NCBI GenBank assembly: GCA_041504365.1
Contig: CP167917.1
Location: 2,294,001 to 2,358,000 of the forward strand
Source of the DNA: Dryocola sp. LX212
Lineage (GTDB): Bacteria > Pseudomonadota > Gammaproteobacteria > Enterobacterales > Enterobacteriaceae
Direction: 5' to 3'
Length of the DNA stretch: 64,000 nucleotides
Shown: positions 45,823-55,436 of the stretch, in pieces
How positions within the stretch are numbered: position 1 is the stretch's first letter
Layout: the number at the start of each line of letters is the position of its first letter
Position numbers and translations under genes: made by a program
Notes under the pieces: model-generated
What the model saw: the letters and a program-made list of their open reading frames with translations, nothing else
Databases searched by the model: none
What the model was told of the DNA's origin: nothing

Positions 45823-47387
45823 TAGTCAGTTACCCTCCCTTTCAGCGCGAACAAGCCCTGCGGACGCTTCTGGATAAACAGAATAATCAGCACGAGGATG
45901 AGGATTTTCCCCAGCACCGCACCAATCTGCGGCTCAAGGATTTTATTGAAGATGCCCAGCCCAAACGCCGCGGCAACGCTGCCGGCAAGCTGCCCAACGC
46001 CGCCGAGCACCACCACCAGGAAAGAGTCGATGATATAGCCCTGGCCAAGCTCCGGCCCAACGTTGCCAAGCTGCGAAAGCGCCACGCCGCCCAGCCCGGC
46101 AATCCCGGAGCCGAGGCCAAACGCCAGCATATCGACGCGCCCGGTAGGCACGCCGCAGCAGGCCGCCATGGCGCGGTTTTGCGTCACGGCCCGCACGTTC
46201 ATGCCCAGCCGGGTTTTATTGAGCAGCAGCCAGGTGAACAGCAGCACCAGCATGACAAAGCCCAGCACCACCAGCCGGTTCCACGGCAGGATAAGATTCG
46301 GCAATACCTGTACGCCGCCGGAAAGCCACGCGGGATTAGCCACCTCCATGTTCTGCGCACCGAACACCATGCGCACAATCTGGATCAGCATCAGGCTGAT
46401 GCCCCACGTCGCCAGCAGCGTTTCCAGCGGGCGGCCATATAAATGGCGAATAACCGTGCGCTCAAGCGCCATGCCGATGCCGCCGGTAATCGCAAAAGCG
46501 ACCGGCAGCGCCACTACCGGGTAGAAGGTCAGCCAGGCGGGTGCGTAGTGCTGGAAAGCAGTTTGTACCAGCCATGCGGAATAGGCGCCCAGCATCAGCA
46601 TTTCGCCGTGGGCCATATTGATAACGCCCAGCAGGCCGTAGGTAATCGCCAGGCCCAGCGCCGCCAGCAGCAGAATTGAACCGAGTGAAAGGCCCATAAA
46701 CGCCTGGCCCAGAATGTCACCCAGCATCAGCCGGTGCTGGATTTTTTGCAGCCCTTCTTCCGCCGCCTCTCGCACCTGTACGTCAGGCTCAGCCTGTGTG
46801 TTCGTTAGCGGTTTGAGCAACGCCTGGGTATCCGGGTCAGCGGAATGCCCCAGCAGCTCAACGGCACTAAGCCTTGTCTTTGCATCCGGGCTTGCCAGCT
46901 GGAGACGGGCTACCGCGCCCTCAAGAGCAGCACGAACATCGCTGTCCTCTTCAACTTTAAGCTTTTGTTCCAGCAGAGGAAGAAGATCGGGGTCGGCATC
47001 GCGCTGAAGCGCCTTTGCCGCCCCTAACCTTGTCGTTACGTTGTCACTTACCAGGCGATGACTGGCCAGCGCGCTGCCCGCCAGAACGCGAAGGCGGTTG
47101 GTGAGGCGGAGTTTTTTTACCTCACCGTTCGGAGACTGGACGTTACCCAATGGCTTCAGCGTGGCATCGCCCTGCGCAAACGCGTGATGCTGCTCGTCAA
47201 TGACCAGACTCTCCTGCGTGATTGCGCTTAGCAGCGGCAGACGAGCGGTGTCAGGTGCTGTGGCCCAGCTTTGCAGCAGCTTAGCCTGCTGGCTGCGGTT
47301 AGCCGCCGCAAAATCTTCGGCATCCCCCGCGCGGGCGAGACACGGCAGCAGCCAGGCCACGATAAGCAGCCAGCGAACTAGTTTCAT
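45822..47387 (-). CDS. urtB: Urea ABC transporter permease UrtB
   Basis: A 521-residue LivH-type permease. The C-terminal 300 residues hold the membrane domain (GLLGVINMAHGEMLMLGAYSAW near 245 and VGQLAGSVAAAFGLGIF near 475). The N-terminal 210 residues are a signal peptide (ending ARA-GDA) plus a helical domain with HEAT-like repeats (LLPLLEQKLKVEEDSDVRAAL and similar), which is a usual feature of the long form of UrtB and would lie in the periplasm. It follows urtA by 79 bp. Confidence 0.92.
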   Translation of the reverse strand: MKLVRWLLIVAWLLPCLARAGDAEDFAAANRSQQAKLLQSWATAPDTARLPLLSAITQESLVIDEQHHAFAQGDATLKPLGNVQSPNGEVKKLRLTNRLRVLAGSALASHRLVSDNVTTRLGAAKALQRDADPDLLPLLEQKLKVEEDSDVRAALEGAVARLQLASPDAKTRLSAVELLGHSADPDTQALLKPLTNTQAEPDVQVREAAEEGLQKIQHRLMLGDILGQAFMGLSLGSILLLAALGLAITYGLLGVINMAHGEMLMLGAYSAWLVQTAFQHYAPAWLTFYPVVALPVAFAITGGIGMALERTVIRHLYGRPLETLLATWGISLMLIQIVRMVFGAQNMEVANPAWLSGGVQVLPNLILPWNRLVVLGFVMLVLLFTWLLLNKTRLGMNVRAVTQNRAMAACCGVPTGRVDMLAFGLGSGIAGLGGVALSQLGNVGPELGQGYIIDSFLVVVLGGVGQLAGSVAAAFGLGIFNKILEPQIGAVLGKILILVLIILFIQKRPQGLFALKGRVTD

Positions 47388-47406
47388 GGTCGTCTCCTGT
47401 TTTTTT

Positions 47407-47431
47407 GGTGGATGACGCTGCGCTTAGCCAC
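47407..47431. repeat. REP-like palindrome between urtA and urtB
   Basis: GGTGGATGACGCTGCGC then TTAGCCAC in the 79-bp gap; may limit mRNA decay so that the binding protein message is more abundant. Confidence 0.6.
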
Positions 47432-47466
47432 ACTACATGGCGCAGCGCCTTCCCCGCGGGTCTGAC

Positions 47467-48738
47467 TCAGTTGCTCGCCGTTTTCACGGGCGCGTCAGAT
47501 TTCTTGTCGTTGCCGGTGATAAACGGGCTCCACGGCTGGGCGCGAACCGGGCCGTCGGTTTGCCACACCACGTTGAACTGGCCGTTATTTTCGATTTCGC
47601 CGATCATTACCGGTTTGTGCAGATGATGGTTGGTAGCATCCATGGTCAGCGTGAAGCCGGAAGGTGCCTTAAAGGTCTGGCCTGCCATCGCCTCGCGGAC
47701 TTTATCCACGTCCGTCGTGCCCGCTTTTTCTACCGCCTGCGCCCACATATGGATACCGACGTAGGTTGCTTCCATCGGGTCGTTGGTCACTACGGTATCG
47801 GCGTTCGGCAGCTTGTGGGCTTTGGCGTATGCCTTCCACTCGGCAACAAACTGCTTGTTGGTTGGGTTATCCACGGACTCGAAGTAGTTCCACGCAGCAA
47901 GGTTGCCGACCAGCGGTTTGGTGTCGATGCCGCGCAGCTCTTCTTCCCCTACGGAGAACGCCACGACGGGCACGTCCGTTGCCTTCAGGCCCTGGTTGGC
48001 CAGCTCTTTGTAGAACGGCACGTTGGAGTCGCCGTTAATGGTGGAGATCACTGCGGTTTTGCCACCGGCGGAGAATTTTTTGATATTGGAAACGATGGTC
48101 TGATAGTCGCTGTAGCCAAACGGCGTGTAGACCTCTTCAATATCCTTGTCCTGCACGCCTTTCGAGTGCAGGAACGCGCGCAGAATTTTGTTGGTGGTAC
48201 GTGGATAAACGTAGTCCGTCCCCAGCAGGAAGAAGCGTTTCGCCTCCCCGCCGTCTTCGCTCATCAGATACTCCACAGCCGGAATAGCCTGCTGATTAGG
48301 CGCCGCACCGGTGTAGAAGACGTTTGGCGACATCTCTTCCCCTTCGTACTGCACCGGGTAGAACAGCAGCCCATTCAGCTCCTCAAACACCGGCAGCACG
48401 GATTTGCGCGACACCGACGTCCAGCAGCCGAAGACCACCGCCGCCTTATCCTGGCTCAGCAGCTGGCGAGCTTTTTCTGCAAACAGCGGCCAGTTAGACG
48501 CCGGGTCCACCACTACCGGTTCAAGCTGTTTACCCAGCACGCCGCCCTTCGAGTTAATGTCGGCGATGGTCATCAGCGCCACGTCCTTCAGCGGCGTTTC
48601 AGAGATGGCCATGGTGCCGGACAGCGAGTGCATAATGCCGACTTTGATGGTGTCGGCGGCCTGCGCGCTGAACGCCAGCCCCATGCTGATAACGGAGGCA
48701 GAGAGCGCAAAAGCTTTAACAAAGGTACGACGGTGCAT
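47467..48738 (-). CDS. urtA: Urea-binding periplasmic protein UrtA
   Basis: A 423-residue LivK-like binding protein with a twin-residue signal peptide (MHRRTFVKAF, ending AQA-ADT). The UrtA pattern KVGIMHSLSGTMAISETPLKDVALM (in parts, near 34) and GCWTSVSRKSVLPVFEELNGLLFYPVQYEG (in parts) near 105 is clear and separates it from branched-chain amino acid binders. Start at 48738 (GGAGTG upstream) chosen over a longer frame that runs into gntR. It lies 19 bp after gntR. Confidence 0.93.
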   Translation of the reverse strand: MHRRTFVKAFALSASVISMGLAFSAQAADTIKVGIMHSLSGTMAISETPLKDVALMTIADINSKGGVLGKQLEPVVVDPASNWPLFAEKARQLLSQDKAAVVFGCWTSVSRKSVLPVFEELNGLLFYPVQYEGEEMSPNVFYTGAAPNQQAIPAVEYLMSEDGGEAKRFFLLGTDYVYPRTTNKILRAFLHSKGVQDKDIEEVYTPFGYSDYQTIVSNIKKFSAGGKTAVISTINGDSNVPFYKELANQGLKATDVPVVAFSVGEEELRGIDTKPLVGNLAAWNYFESVDNPTNKQFVAEWKAYAKAHKLPNADTVVTNDPMEATYVGIHMWAQAVEKAGTTDVDKVREAMAGQTFKAPSGFTLTMDATNHHLHKPVMIGEIENNGQFNVVWQTDGPVRAQPWSPFITGNDKKSDAPVKTASN

Positions 48739-48757
48739 AGTTGTCACTCCAAAAGTA

Positions 48758-49438
48758 TTAAGGAAAAACCCCACGCTTCGCCTGCTGAAGCATATGGAGA
48801 GTAATCTGACGAACCTCTTTCTGACTTGCGGCAATGTGGTCGTGTAAACGGCTCTGCGCCTCCTGAAAATGACGGTCTAAAATGGCGAGCAAAATCTGCC
48901 CGTGCTCGTGGTACGTCGCGCTGACGCGTGGCCGTTGGGTAAAATCCAGCCGCCTCACGATACGAATTTTTTCGGTGATGTCCCGGTGAACCCGGGCCAT
49001 TTCAGGGTTTCCCGCTGCTTCTACCAGCGTCATGTGAAACGCCTCGTCGTGGCTGGCAACCTCGCCGCCGTCCGCCAGCTGCGGAGAGTCAATCCAGAAG
49101 TGCTTCAGCGTCTGCAGCGGCTTCACCTCCGGCGGTAGCGCACACAGCCGCTTCACCGCTTCAAGCTCCAGCACAATTCGCAGGTCGTAGAGCGATTCCA
49201 GAAAGTCAAAATCCACCGTTTTGATCTGCCAGCCGCTGCGGGGCTGCACCCCGACGTAACCTTCCTGTTCCAGGGCATACAGCGCCTGGCGCACCGGGGT
49301 ACGGCTGGCTTCCAGCCGCCGGGCAACGTCGTTTTCGCTGAAGCGGTCGCCCGGCAGCAGCTGGAAATCGAAGATCTCCTGCTTGAGCTGACGGTAGATG
49401 CGTTCTGCGATACCTTCTGGTTTTTTACTAATTTGCAT
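48758..49438 (-). CDS. GntR-family (FCD) regulator of the urea cluster
   Basis: A 226-residue GntR regulator: winged helix-turn-helix (RLEASRTPVRQALYALEQEGYV near 42-63) and an all-helical FCD ligand domain (about 80-215) with metal-binding His/Asp residues (SHDEAFHMTLVEAAGNPEM). Its place between urea carboxylase and urtA points to control of urea use, with urea, allophanate or a nitrogen signal as possible ligand. Confidence 0.85.
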   Translation of the reverse strand: MQISKKPEGIAERIYRQLKQEIFDFQLLPGDRFSENDVARRLEASRTPVRQALYALEQEGYVGVQPRSGWQIKTVDFDFLESLYDLRIVLELEAVKRLCALPPEVKPLQTLKHFWIDSPQLADGGEVASHDEAFHMTLVEAAGNPEMARVHRDITEKIRIVRRLDFTQRPRVSATYHEHGQILLAILDRHFQEAQSRLHDHIAASQKEVRQITLHMLQQAKRGVFP

Positions 49439-49450
49439 AATTTCCCCGCG

Positions 49451-49520
49451 CTCAAGCCGCTGCGCTTTTCCGCCCTATAAATCCTGGCCGTAGGGTGGAT
49501 AAGCGCAGCGTCATCCACCG
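49451..49520. repeat. Two REP-like palindromes between uca and gntR
   Basis: Units at about 49451-49473 and 49491-49520 (GGTGGATAAGCGCAGCGTC then ATCCACC) in opposite orientation, forming a BIME-like pair just after the urea carboxylase stop. Confidence 0.65.
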
Positions 49521-52500
49521 TTAAGCTTCAAGCCAGAGCAGTGCGTCCCCTGGCCCCACAGGGCGGCCCTGCTGGCAGCCAATGCGCAGCACGGTGCCGT
49601 CGCACGGGGCGGCGACCATCAGCTCCATCTTCATGGCCTCCACGACAATCAGCGGATCGCCCTGCTTCACTGCCTGACCCGGCTCGACTAAGATCTTCCA
49701 GATGTTGCCGTTCAAATCCGCGCTGATAAGCCTGCCCTTCAGATCCTCGTCAACTTCCTGCTCCGCCTGCATTGCGCTTTCCACGGTGGCACTTTCCTGC
49801 TCTTTCCAGTGGGCAACCTCGCTGTTAAAGGCAAGCTGCTGACGACGGCGGAAGTCAGCGATGTCGTCGGCGTTGTCGTCCAGGAACTGGCTGTACTGCG
49901 CAAAATCAAACTCGACCTCTTCGACGCGAACCTGCGCACGCCCCTCCCGGAAGGCCGAACGGAATGCCGTCAGTTCGTCTTCGCTTACCGGATAGAAGCG
50001 CACCTGATCGAAGAATTTCAGCAGCCACGGCTCATCGCCAAACTGCTCGTTTTTGAGGAATTTGTTCCAGATTGGCACCGTGCGACCGACAAGCTGATAG
50101 CCCCCCGGAGAATCCATCCCGTAGATGCACATGTACATCCCGCCGATCCCGACCGTGCCTTCTGCGGTCCAGGTGCGGGCCGGGTTGTACTTGGAGCTAA
50201 GTAAGCGGTGCCGTGGGTCGAGGGGGACGGCACAAGGCGCGCCGAGATAAACATCGCCCAGGCCCAGCACCAGATAGCTGGCGTCGAAGATGATCTGCTT
50301 CACTTCGTCACGGTTCGCGAGTCCGTTAGTGCGCTGGATAAAATCGACGTTGTTGGGCAGCCACGGCGCATCTGGGCGAACGGTTTCTTTGTAGCGCTCA
50401 ACGGCTGCCAGCGTGGCGCTGTCTTCGAAGGCCATAGGCAAATGCACAACCCGAGACGGAATTTTGAGTTTTGTGACGTCGCCGAGCTGTTTCTCCAGTC
50501 CCAGCAGCAGCGTTAAAAGCTGCGTCTGGGAGATATGCTGGCTGTCATAGCGCACCTGCAGCGACCGCACGCCGGGCGAAAGCTCCTCAACGCCGTTCGC
50601 GTTGGCCTGCTTAATCGCCTTCATGAGCAGGTAGATGCGCAGGCGCAGGGCCAGATCCAGTACCTGATCGCCGTACTCAATCAGCACGTAATTATCACCA
50701 GCCTGGCGGTAAACCACGGCGGGGAAGCCGCTCTGCGCGGGCAGTTCAGCCAGGATCGCCGCGCTGGATGTGGTATCGGGCAAAATTCCCGGATGCAGGT
50801 CCGGCAGCGTGGCAACGTGAAGCAGATTAGTGACCGCCACCTCCTGCGCGATTTCGAGCGACTGCGCGTGTTCAAAAGTGATGGCGTGGAAGCGAATACG
50901 GTCGCCCGGCTTCACCTGCCCGACCTTCCACAGCTCCGCTTTAGCAATGGTGACCGGACAGACAAATCCCCCGAGGCTTGGCCCATCCCGCGTCAGGATC
51001 ACCGGGAAGTCGCCGGTGAAGTTCACCGCGCCGATGGCGTATTCGCAGTCATGGACATTGGAAGGGTGCAGCCCGGCCTCGCCGCCGTCGGCCCGCGTCC
51101 ATTCTGGCTTAGGCCCGACAAGCCTCACGCCGAGGCGGTTGGAGTTGTAATGAACCTGCCATTCCGCGTCAAAGAACGTCTGCATCGATTCAGGGGTGAA
51201 GAAGTCCGGCGCGCCGTGCGGGCCGTAGAGCACGCCTATTTCCCATACTTCACCATATTGCGGAATGACCGCCGGTTCCGGCGTTTGCGGCAGAGAGATA
51301 GGCGCAGGCGTGGTGCAGGCCGGCAGGTTCGGCTGCGAAATAGCCAGCACGTCCGCGACGCGTAAAGTGCGCCCGGCGTGGCCGCCAAACTGCCCGAGCG
51401 CAAAGGTCGAGCGGCTGCCGAGGTAAACCGGCACGTCCAGCCCGTTGCGAACGGCCAGATAGGTACGGCAGCCGGAGGTGGCGCGACCAAGCCTGAGTGT
51501 TTGTCCGGCTTTGATAATCACCGGCTGCCAGTACGGGACAGGTTCATCGTCAACCGTCGCCGGGCAGTCTGCGCCGGTCAGGGCAATAGTTGCGTCGCTG
51601 TGGAAGCGCAGCGTCGGGCCCTGCAGGGTGAACTCCAGCCCGGCGGCAGCAGGATGGTTACCGACGATGCGGTTTGCCAGACGGAAGGCAAAGTCGTCCA
51701 TCGGGCCGGACGGCGGCACGCCAATGTCCCAGTAGCCGAGGCGGCCAGGGCTGTCCTGCACGCTGCTCCAGGTCCCCGGTTCCAGCACTTCTATCGCATG
51801 GGCTTCGTAAACAACCGTATCCAGCAGGCGCGTCCACATCACGCCGGCCTTGAATTCTGCCAGCTGAACAATCTGGCGCAGGTAGTCCAGGTTGGTGGCG
51901 ATGCCGTGCAGACGGGTCGTCGCCAGCGCTTCGTTCAGTTTACTTAATGCATGCTGGCGATCGTCACCGTGGACGATCACTTTGGCGATCATCGGGTCAT
52001 AGAAGGCGCTGACTTCGCTGCCGGTGCTCACCCAGCCGTCCACGCGAACATCCTCAGGAAAGCAAACGTCCGTCAGCACGCCCGGGGCTGGCTGGAAGTT
52101 TTTCAGTGCGTCCTCGGCGTAGATCCGCACTTCAATCGCAGCGCCCTTTGGCGGCTTCGTAAGACGTTGCCAGTCAAGCGTAACGCCAGCCGCAACGTTA
52201 ACCATGCACTCAATCAGATCCAGGCCGGTGACCATTTCGGTAACCGGGTGCTCCACCTGCAGACGGGTATTAACCTCAAGAAAATAGAACGCATCGCGAG
52301 CCGCATCATAGATAAACTCCACGGTGCCCGCGCTGCGGTAGTTAACGGACTCACCCAGGGCAACTGCGGCGGCATGAATTGCCTCGCGTGTAGCCTGCGG
52401 CAGATTTGGCGCGGGGGTTTCTTCTACCACTTTTTGGTTGCGGCGCTGCAGCGAGCAGTCGCGTTCGCCAAGCGCCACCACTTTGCCTTTGCCATCACCA

Positions 52501-53138
52501 AAGATCTGCACTTCCAGATGACGCGCCCGATCAACAAAGCGCTCGATAAAGACGCCATCATCGCTGAAAAACTGTTGTCCCATCCGTTTGACGCTCGCCC
52601 AGGCTTCCGTTAACCCTGCTTCATCGTCGCAGCGGGTAAGGCCAATGCCGCCCCCGCCAGCGGTGGTTTTCAGCATCACCGGATAGCCAATTTCTGCCGC
52701 TGCCAGCTGTGCTTCCTGCAGGGTGAGCAACAGGCCAGTGCCCGGCGTCATCGGCACGTCCGCTTTGAAAGCCAGATCCCGGGCGCAGTGCTTCAGGCCA
52801 AAATCACGGATCTGCGCCGCCGTCGGGCCGATAAAGACAATCCCGGCCTCTTCGCAGGCCTGTGCGAACTCGGCTCGTTCAGACAGGAAGCCGTAGCCGG
52901 GAAAGATGGCCTGCGCGCCGCTCTGTTTTGCCGCTGCGAGAATTTTATCGATATCCAGGTAGCTCTCCGCCGCCTTTTCACCACCGAGAGCGATGGCAAC
53001 GTCAGCATCCATTACGTGCTGCGCATTTGCATCCGGGTCGGAATAGACCGCTACGCTGGTCATCCCCATTTTCTTAAGCGTTCTGATAGCGCGAACGGCT
53101 ATTTCGCCACGGTTGGCAATCAAGACTGTGCTGAACAT
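49521..53138 (-). CDS. uca: Urea carboxylase
   Basis: A 1205-residue biotin enzyme. The N-terminal 450 residues are a biotin carboxylase with ATP-grasp fold (VLIANRGEIAVRAIRTLKKMG at 5-25, GGGGIGLTRC near 164, VEHPVTEMVTGLDLIE near 295). The middle holds the KipA/AHS2-like and KipI/AHS1-like carboxyltransferase domains (GPMDDFAFRLANRIVGN near 480; QYSQFLDD later), and the C-terminus is a biotinyl domain with the attachment Lys in EAMKMEL near 1165. It carboxylates urea to allophanate using ATP and bicarbonate. Length equals the family norm. It starts 9 bp after the allophanate hydrolase gene. Confidence 0.93.
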   Translation of the reverse strand: MFSTVLIANRGEIAVRAIRTLKKMGMTSVAVYSDPDANAQHVMDADVAIALGGEKAAESYLDIDKILAAAKQSGAQAIFPGYGFLSERAEFAQACEEAGIVFIGPTAAQIRDFGLKHCARDLAFKADVPMTPGTGLLLTLQEAQLAAAEIGYPVMLKTTAGGGGIGLTRCDDEAGLTEAWASVKRMGQQFFSDDGVFIERFVDRARHLEVQIFGDGKGKVVALGERDCSLQRRNQKVVEETPAPNLPQATREAIHAAAVALGESVNYRSAGTVEFIYDAARDAFYFLEVNTRLQVEHPVTEMVTGLDLIECMVNVAAGVTLDWQRLTKPPKGAAIEVRIYAEDALKNFQPAPGVLTDVCFPEDVRVDGWVSTGSEVSAFYDPMIAKVIVHGDDRQHALSKLNEALATTRLHGIATNLDYLRQIVQLAEFKAGVMWTRLLDTVVYEAHAIEVLEPGTWSSVQDSPGRLGYWDIGVPPSGPMDDFAFRLANRIVGNHPAAAGLEFTLQGPTLRFHSDATIALTGADCPATVDDEPVPYWQPVIIKAGQTLRLGRATSGCRTYLAVRNGLDVPVYLGSRSTFALGQFGGHAGRTLRVADVLAISQPNLPACTTPAPISLPQTPEPAVIPQYGEVWEIGVLYGPHGAPDFFTPESMQTFFDAEWQVHYNSNRLGVRLVGPKPEWTRADGGEAGLHPSNVHDCEYAIGAVNFTGDFPVILTRDGPSLGGFVCPVTIAKAELWKVGQVKPGDRIRFHAITFEHAQSLEIAQEVAVTNLLHVATLPDLHPGILPDTTSSAAILAELPAQSGFPAVVYRQAGDNYVLIEYGDQVLDLALRLRIYLLMKAIKQANANGVEELSPGVRSLQVRYDSQHISQTQLLTLLLGLEKQLGDVTKLKIPSRVVHLPMAFEDSATLAAVERYKETVRPDAPWLPNNVDFIQRTNGLANRDEVKQIIFDASYLVLGLGDVYLGAPCAVPLDPRHRLLSSKYNPARTWTAEGTVGIGGMYMCIYGMDSPGGYQLVGRTVPIWNKFLKNEQFGDEPWLLKFFDQVRFYPVSEDELTAFRSAFREGRAQVRVEEVEFDFAQYSQFLDDNADDIADFRRRQQLAFNSEVAHWKEQESATVESAMQAEQEVDEDLKGRLISADLNGNIWKILVEPGQAVKQGDPLIVVEAMKMELMVAAPCDGTVLRIGCQQGRPVGPGDALLWLEA

Positions 53139-53147
53139 ATTTCCTCC

Positions 53148-54944
53148 TCAGGCGCTGTGGTGACGGGCAAGCCAGGCTTTCCAGCCGCCCCACGCGGTGA
53201 TATCCGTGGCGTCAGCAAGGGCTGACGATTCGCAAATAAACCCTTTCACGGTGGTGCCGTCCTCAAGCGTCAGGGTGCCAATGCCGAGCGGCGCGGGAAT
53301 TTCCGCTACAAACTCGCCAAAGCGCGCCAGCGGGACGTCCCACAGTTCAAGCGCAATCGGCTGTCCCTGCTGGCTGCGGGCCAGGCCTGGCTTCGCGGGC
53401 TGGGTATTGGCTAAGGCGTAAAGGCGGTAGTTGTCGGCGGTACGGGCTTCTTTGATGAAAACCGCATTGCGAGTGGTGAGCTGATGGTTAAGCGGCATGC
53501 CGCGCAGGTGCGCGCCAACCACCGCCACACGGACGTGATCCGCCGACGGTTTTTCCGCCGCCGCATCCGGCAAGGCTATGTTCGTGGCGCCTAAAGGTAG
53601 ATTTATCGCGGACTGCCATGCGGTGCCGAAGTGGCTCAGCGCTTGGTCGTGCCATGCTGGGGCAATCAGCGTGATCCCGGCAGGCAGGCCGTCATCCCGA
53701 AAATCCCCCGGCAGCGCCAGCGCGCAGAGATCGGCAAGGTTGGTAAAGTTGGTGTAGGTGCCAAACTGCGAGTTGTAACGCACCGGCTCCTGCGCCATTT
53801 CCGCGATGGTATGAATTGTTGGCGAGGTTGGCACGACCAGCGCATCAAATTCAGCCAGCCGGGCGTTAATTTTCCGGGAGAGTTCGGCGCGGGTATATTC
53901 CGCCTGCCAGGCGTCGCAGGCGCTGAAGTTCAGGCCGTTAGCGACGATGCCGCGCACGGTCGGATCCATCTCTTCCGGCTGATTTTTGAATATTTCCCCC
54001 ACCGCTACGGTGCGTTCGGCCACCCAGGCGTCGTTATAGAGCTGCTCCGCCAGCGCGTTGAAATCGCCGAAGTCGATGGCAACCAGCTCTGCGCCCTGCT
54101 CCCGCAACCGTGCCAGCGATTTAGCAAACGCTGCTTCGCTTTGCCTGTCGCCGAAAAATTCCAGCTTGTCAGGGATGGCAAAGCGGGGTTTATCGCTGAA
54201 ACGAGCCGGGGCCGCTTTCGGATTTGCACGGGAATAGGGATCCTGCGGATCGTATCCGCCTGCTACCGCCGCCACGGTTTGCGCATCGGCAACCGTTAGG
54301 GCAAAGACGGACACGCAGTCGTTCAGGCGGCAGGCGGGAACCACGCCGTGGGCAGAAAGCCAGCCTTTGGTCGGTTTTAGGCCCACGATGTTATTGAACC
54401 CCGCCGGCACGCGGCCCGACCCGGCGGTATCAGTCCCCAGCGCAAAGCAAACCAGCCCGCGAGCGACCGCGGATGCGGAACCGGAGCTGGAGCCGCCGCT
54501 GACATACTCAGGATCAAAAGCGTTCTGCACCGCGCCAAACGGCGAGCGCGTGCCGACCAGGCCCGTGGCAAACTGATCGAGATTCGTTTTGCCGACGGCA
54601 ACTGCCCCCGCCGCTTTCAGCCGGGCGACGACCGTTGCGTCCTGTTCCGGCAGATAAGTAAAGGCCGGACAGCCCGCGCTGGTGGGCATGCCAGCGACAT
54701 CGATATTATCTTTTACGGCAAAAGGCACGCCTAAAAGCGGGAAGTCATTAACTTGCTTTTCGCCAGAATTAATCAGCTGGAATATCGAGGTTAACTGAGA
54801 ATATATTTCGTCATGCGTGGCGATATATATCCACGCGCTGTCTTCGCGGGATAAATTAGCATCCAGGCTCTGATAAGCCGCCACCAGCTGCTGCGGCTGC
54901 TGGCGATAAAACGCGACCCATTCGGATAGGGTTGAAACTGACAT
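53148..54944 (-). CDS. atzF: Allophanate hydrolase
   Basis: A 598-residue amidase-signature enzyme. Catalytic Lys in PFAVKDNIDVAG near 78, cis-Ser and the Gly/Ser-rich GGSSSGSASAVARG near 155, nucleophile Ser in LGTDTAGSGRVPAGF near 178. The C-terminal 130 residues (from about 465) are the AtzF-specific domain. It splits allophanate to ammonia and CO2, completing the urea amidolyase route. First gene of the unit, behind a sigma-54-type promoter. ATG 54944 is used; the open frame extends five codons more. Confidence 0.93.
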   Translation of the reverse strand: MSVSTLSEWVAFYRQQPQQLVAAYQSLDANLSREDSAWIYIATHDEIYSQLTSIFQLINSGEKQVNDFPLLGVPFAVKDNIDVAGMPTSAGCPAFTYLPEQDATVVARLKAAGAVAVGKTNLDQFATGLVGTRSPFGAVQNAFDPEYVSGGSSSGSASAVARGLVCFALGTDTAGSGRVPAGFNNIVGLKPTKGWLSAHGVVPACRLNDCVSVFALTVADAQTVAAVAGGYDPQDPYSRANPKAAPARFSDKPRFAIPDKLEFFGDRQSEAAFAKSLARLREQGAELVAIDFGDFNALAEQLYNDAWVAERTVAVGEIFKNQPEEMDPTVRGIVANGLNFSACDAWQAEYTRAELSRKINARLAEFDALVVPTSPTIHTIAEMAQEPVRYNSQFGTYTNFTNLADLCALALPGDFRDDGLPAGITLIAPAWHDQALSHFGTAWQSAINLPLGATNIALPDAAAEKPSADHVRVAVVGAHLRGMPLNHQLTTRNAVFIKEARTADNYRLYALANTQPAKPGLARSQQGQPIALELWDVPLARFGEFVAEIPAPLGIGTLTLEDGTTVKGFICESSALADATDITAWGGWKAWLARHHSA

Positions 54945-54984
54945 AAGCTGGCATCCCATCTGGTATACAAGATGAGAGTATTAA

Positions 54985-55000
54985 AGCATTAAGCGTGCCA
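54985..55000 (-). promoter_or_regulatory. Sigma-54 (RpoN) type promoter of the urea cluster
   Basis: On the reverse strand TGGCACG, four bases, then ATGCT: the -24/-12 consensus TGGCACG-N4-TTGCW with a single mismatch, and the essential GG and GC separated by ten bases. The start point would be about 30 bp before the atzF ATG. Possible NtrC half-sites (TTGCAC type) lie at about 55066-55072 and 55107-55114. This fits nitrogen-limitation control of urea use; NtrC binding is inference. Confidence 0.65.
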
Positions 55001-55115
55001 GTTATTTATTTTGCATTTATTACAGTGGGATAGATTCAACATAAGATTTTCTTATTATATATTTGCACTATTCTAGAGCGGAATTTCGATTAATTAACGT
55101 TTACGTGGTGCAAGC

Positions 55116-55179
55116 GATGGATGACGCTGATACTTATCCGCCTTACTGAATAAAAATAGCGTAAGCGTCATCCATCGTA
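55116..55179. repeat. REP-like pair upstream of the urea cluster
   Basis: Two units, GATGGATGACGCT..TATCCGCC (55116-55142) and AGCGTAAGCGTCATCCATCG (about 55157-55177), in opposite orientation, directly after the ydcY stop. Confidence 0.55.
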
Positions 55180-55187
55180 GAAACCTG

Positions 55188-55421
55188 CTAAATAATCGTG
55201 CCGCCTTTGGTTAACTCTTCGCGGCGATGCTCCGCCTCTTCGCGGGTATGATGCCCTTTGTGCGCTATGGCGGTGCGCAGACGCTGCTGCTGGGTATAGC
55301 GATCTTCACGGCTTAATTCCGCATCGTCGCTCAGCTCAATCAGCAGTTCGTTCATATGCTCAATGCTGCACTCAGCAATTTGCGCGTCTACGCGTGCGAT
55401 AACGTCGTCCAGATGTGCCAT
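55188..55421 (-). CDS. ydcY: YdcY (DUF2526 family)
   Basis: A 77-residue hydrophilic protein nearly identical in length and sequence to E. coli YdcY: MxHLDxVIARVDAxI, then HMNELLIELSDDAELSREDRYTQQQRLRTAIAHKG (in parts) and the end LTKGGTII. Function unknown. ATG 55421 gives the family start. Confidence 0.9.
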   Translation of the reverse strand: MAHLDDVIARVDAQIAECSIEHMNELLIELSDDAELSREDRYTQQQRLRTAIAHKGHHTREEAEHRREELTKGGTII

Positions 55422-55436
55422 GGTTTCTCCTCTTGT

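Noticed and set aside
47437-48804. A 455-codon open frame on the plus strand
   Set aside because: It is the antisense shadow of urtA, which has a signal peptide, family motifs and a ribosome site. The plus-strand product has no recognisable domain.
50535-51365. A 276-codon open frame on the plus strand
   Set aside because: Lies fully inside urea carboxylase in antisense; GC-rich coding sequence often leaves such frames open.
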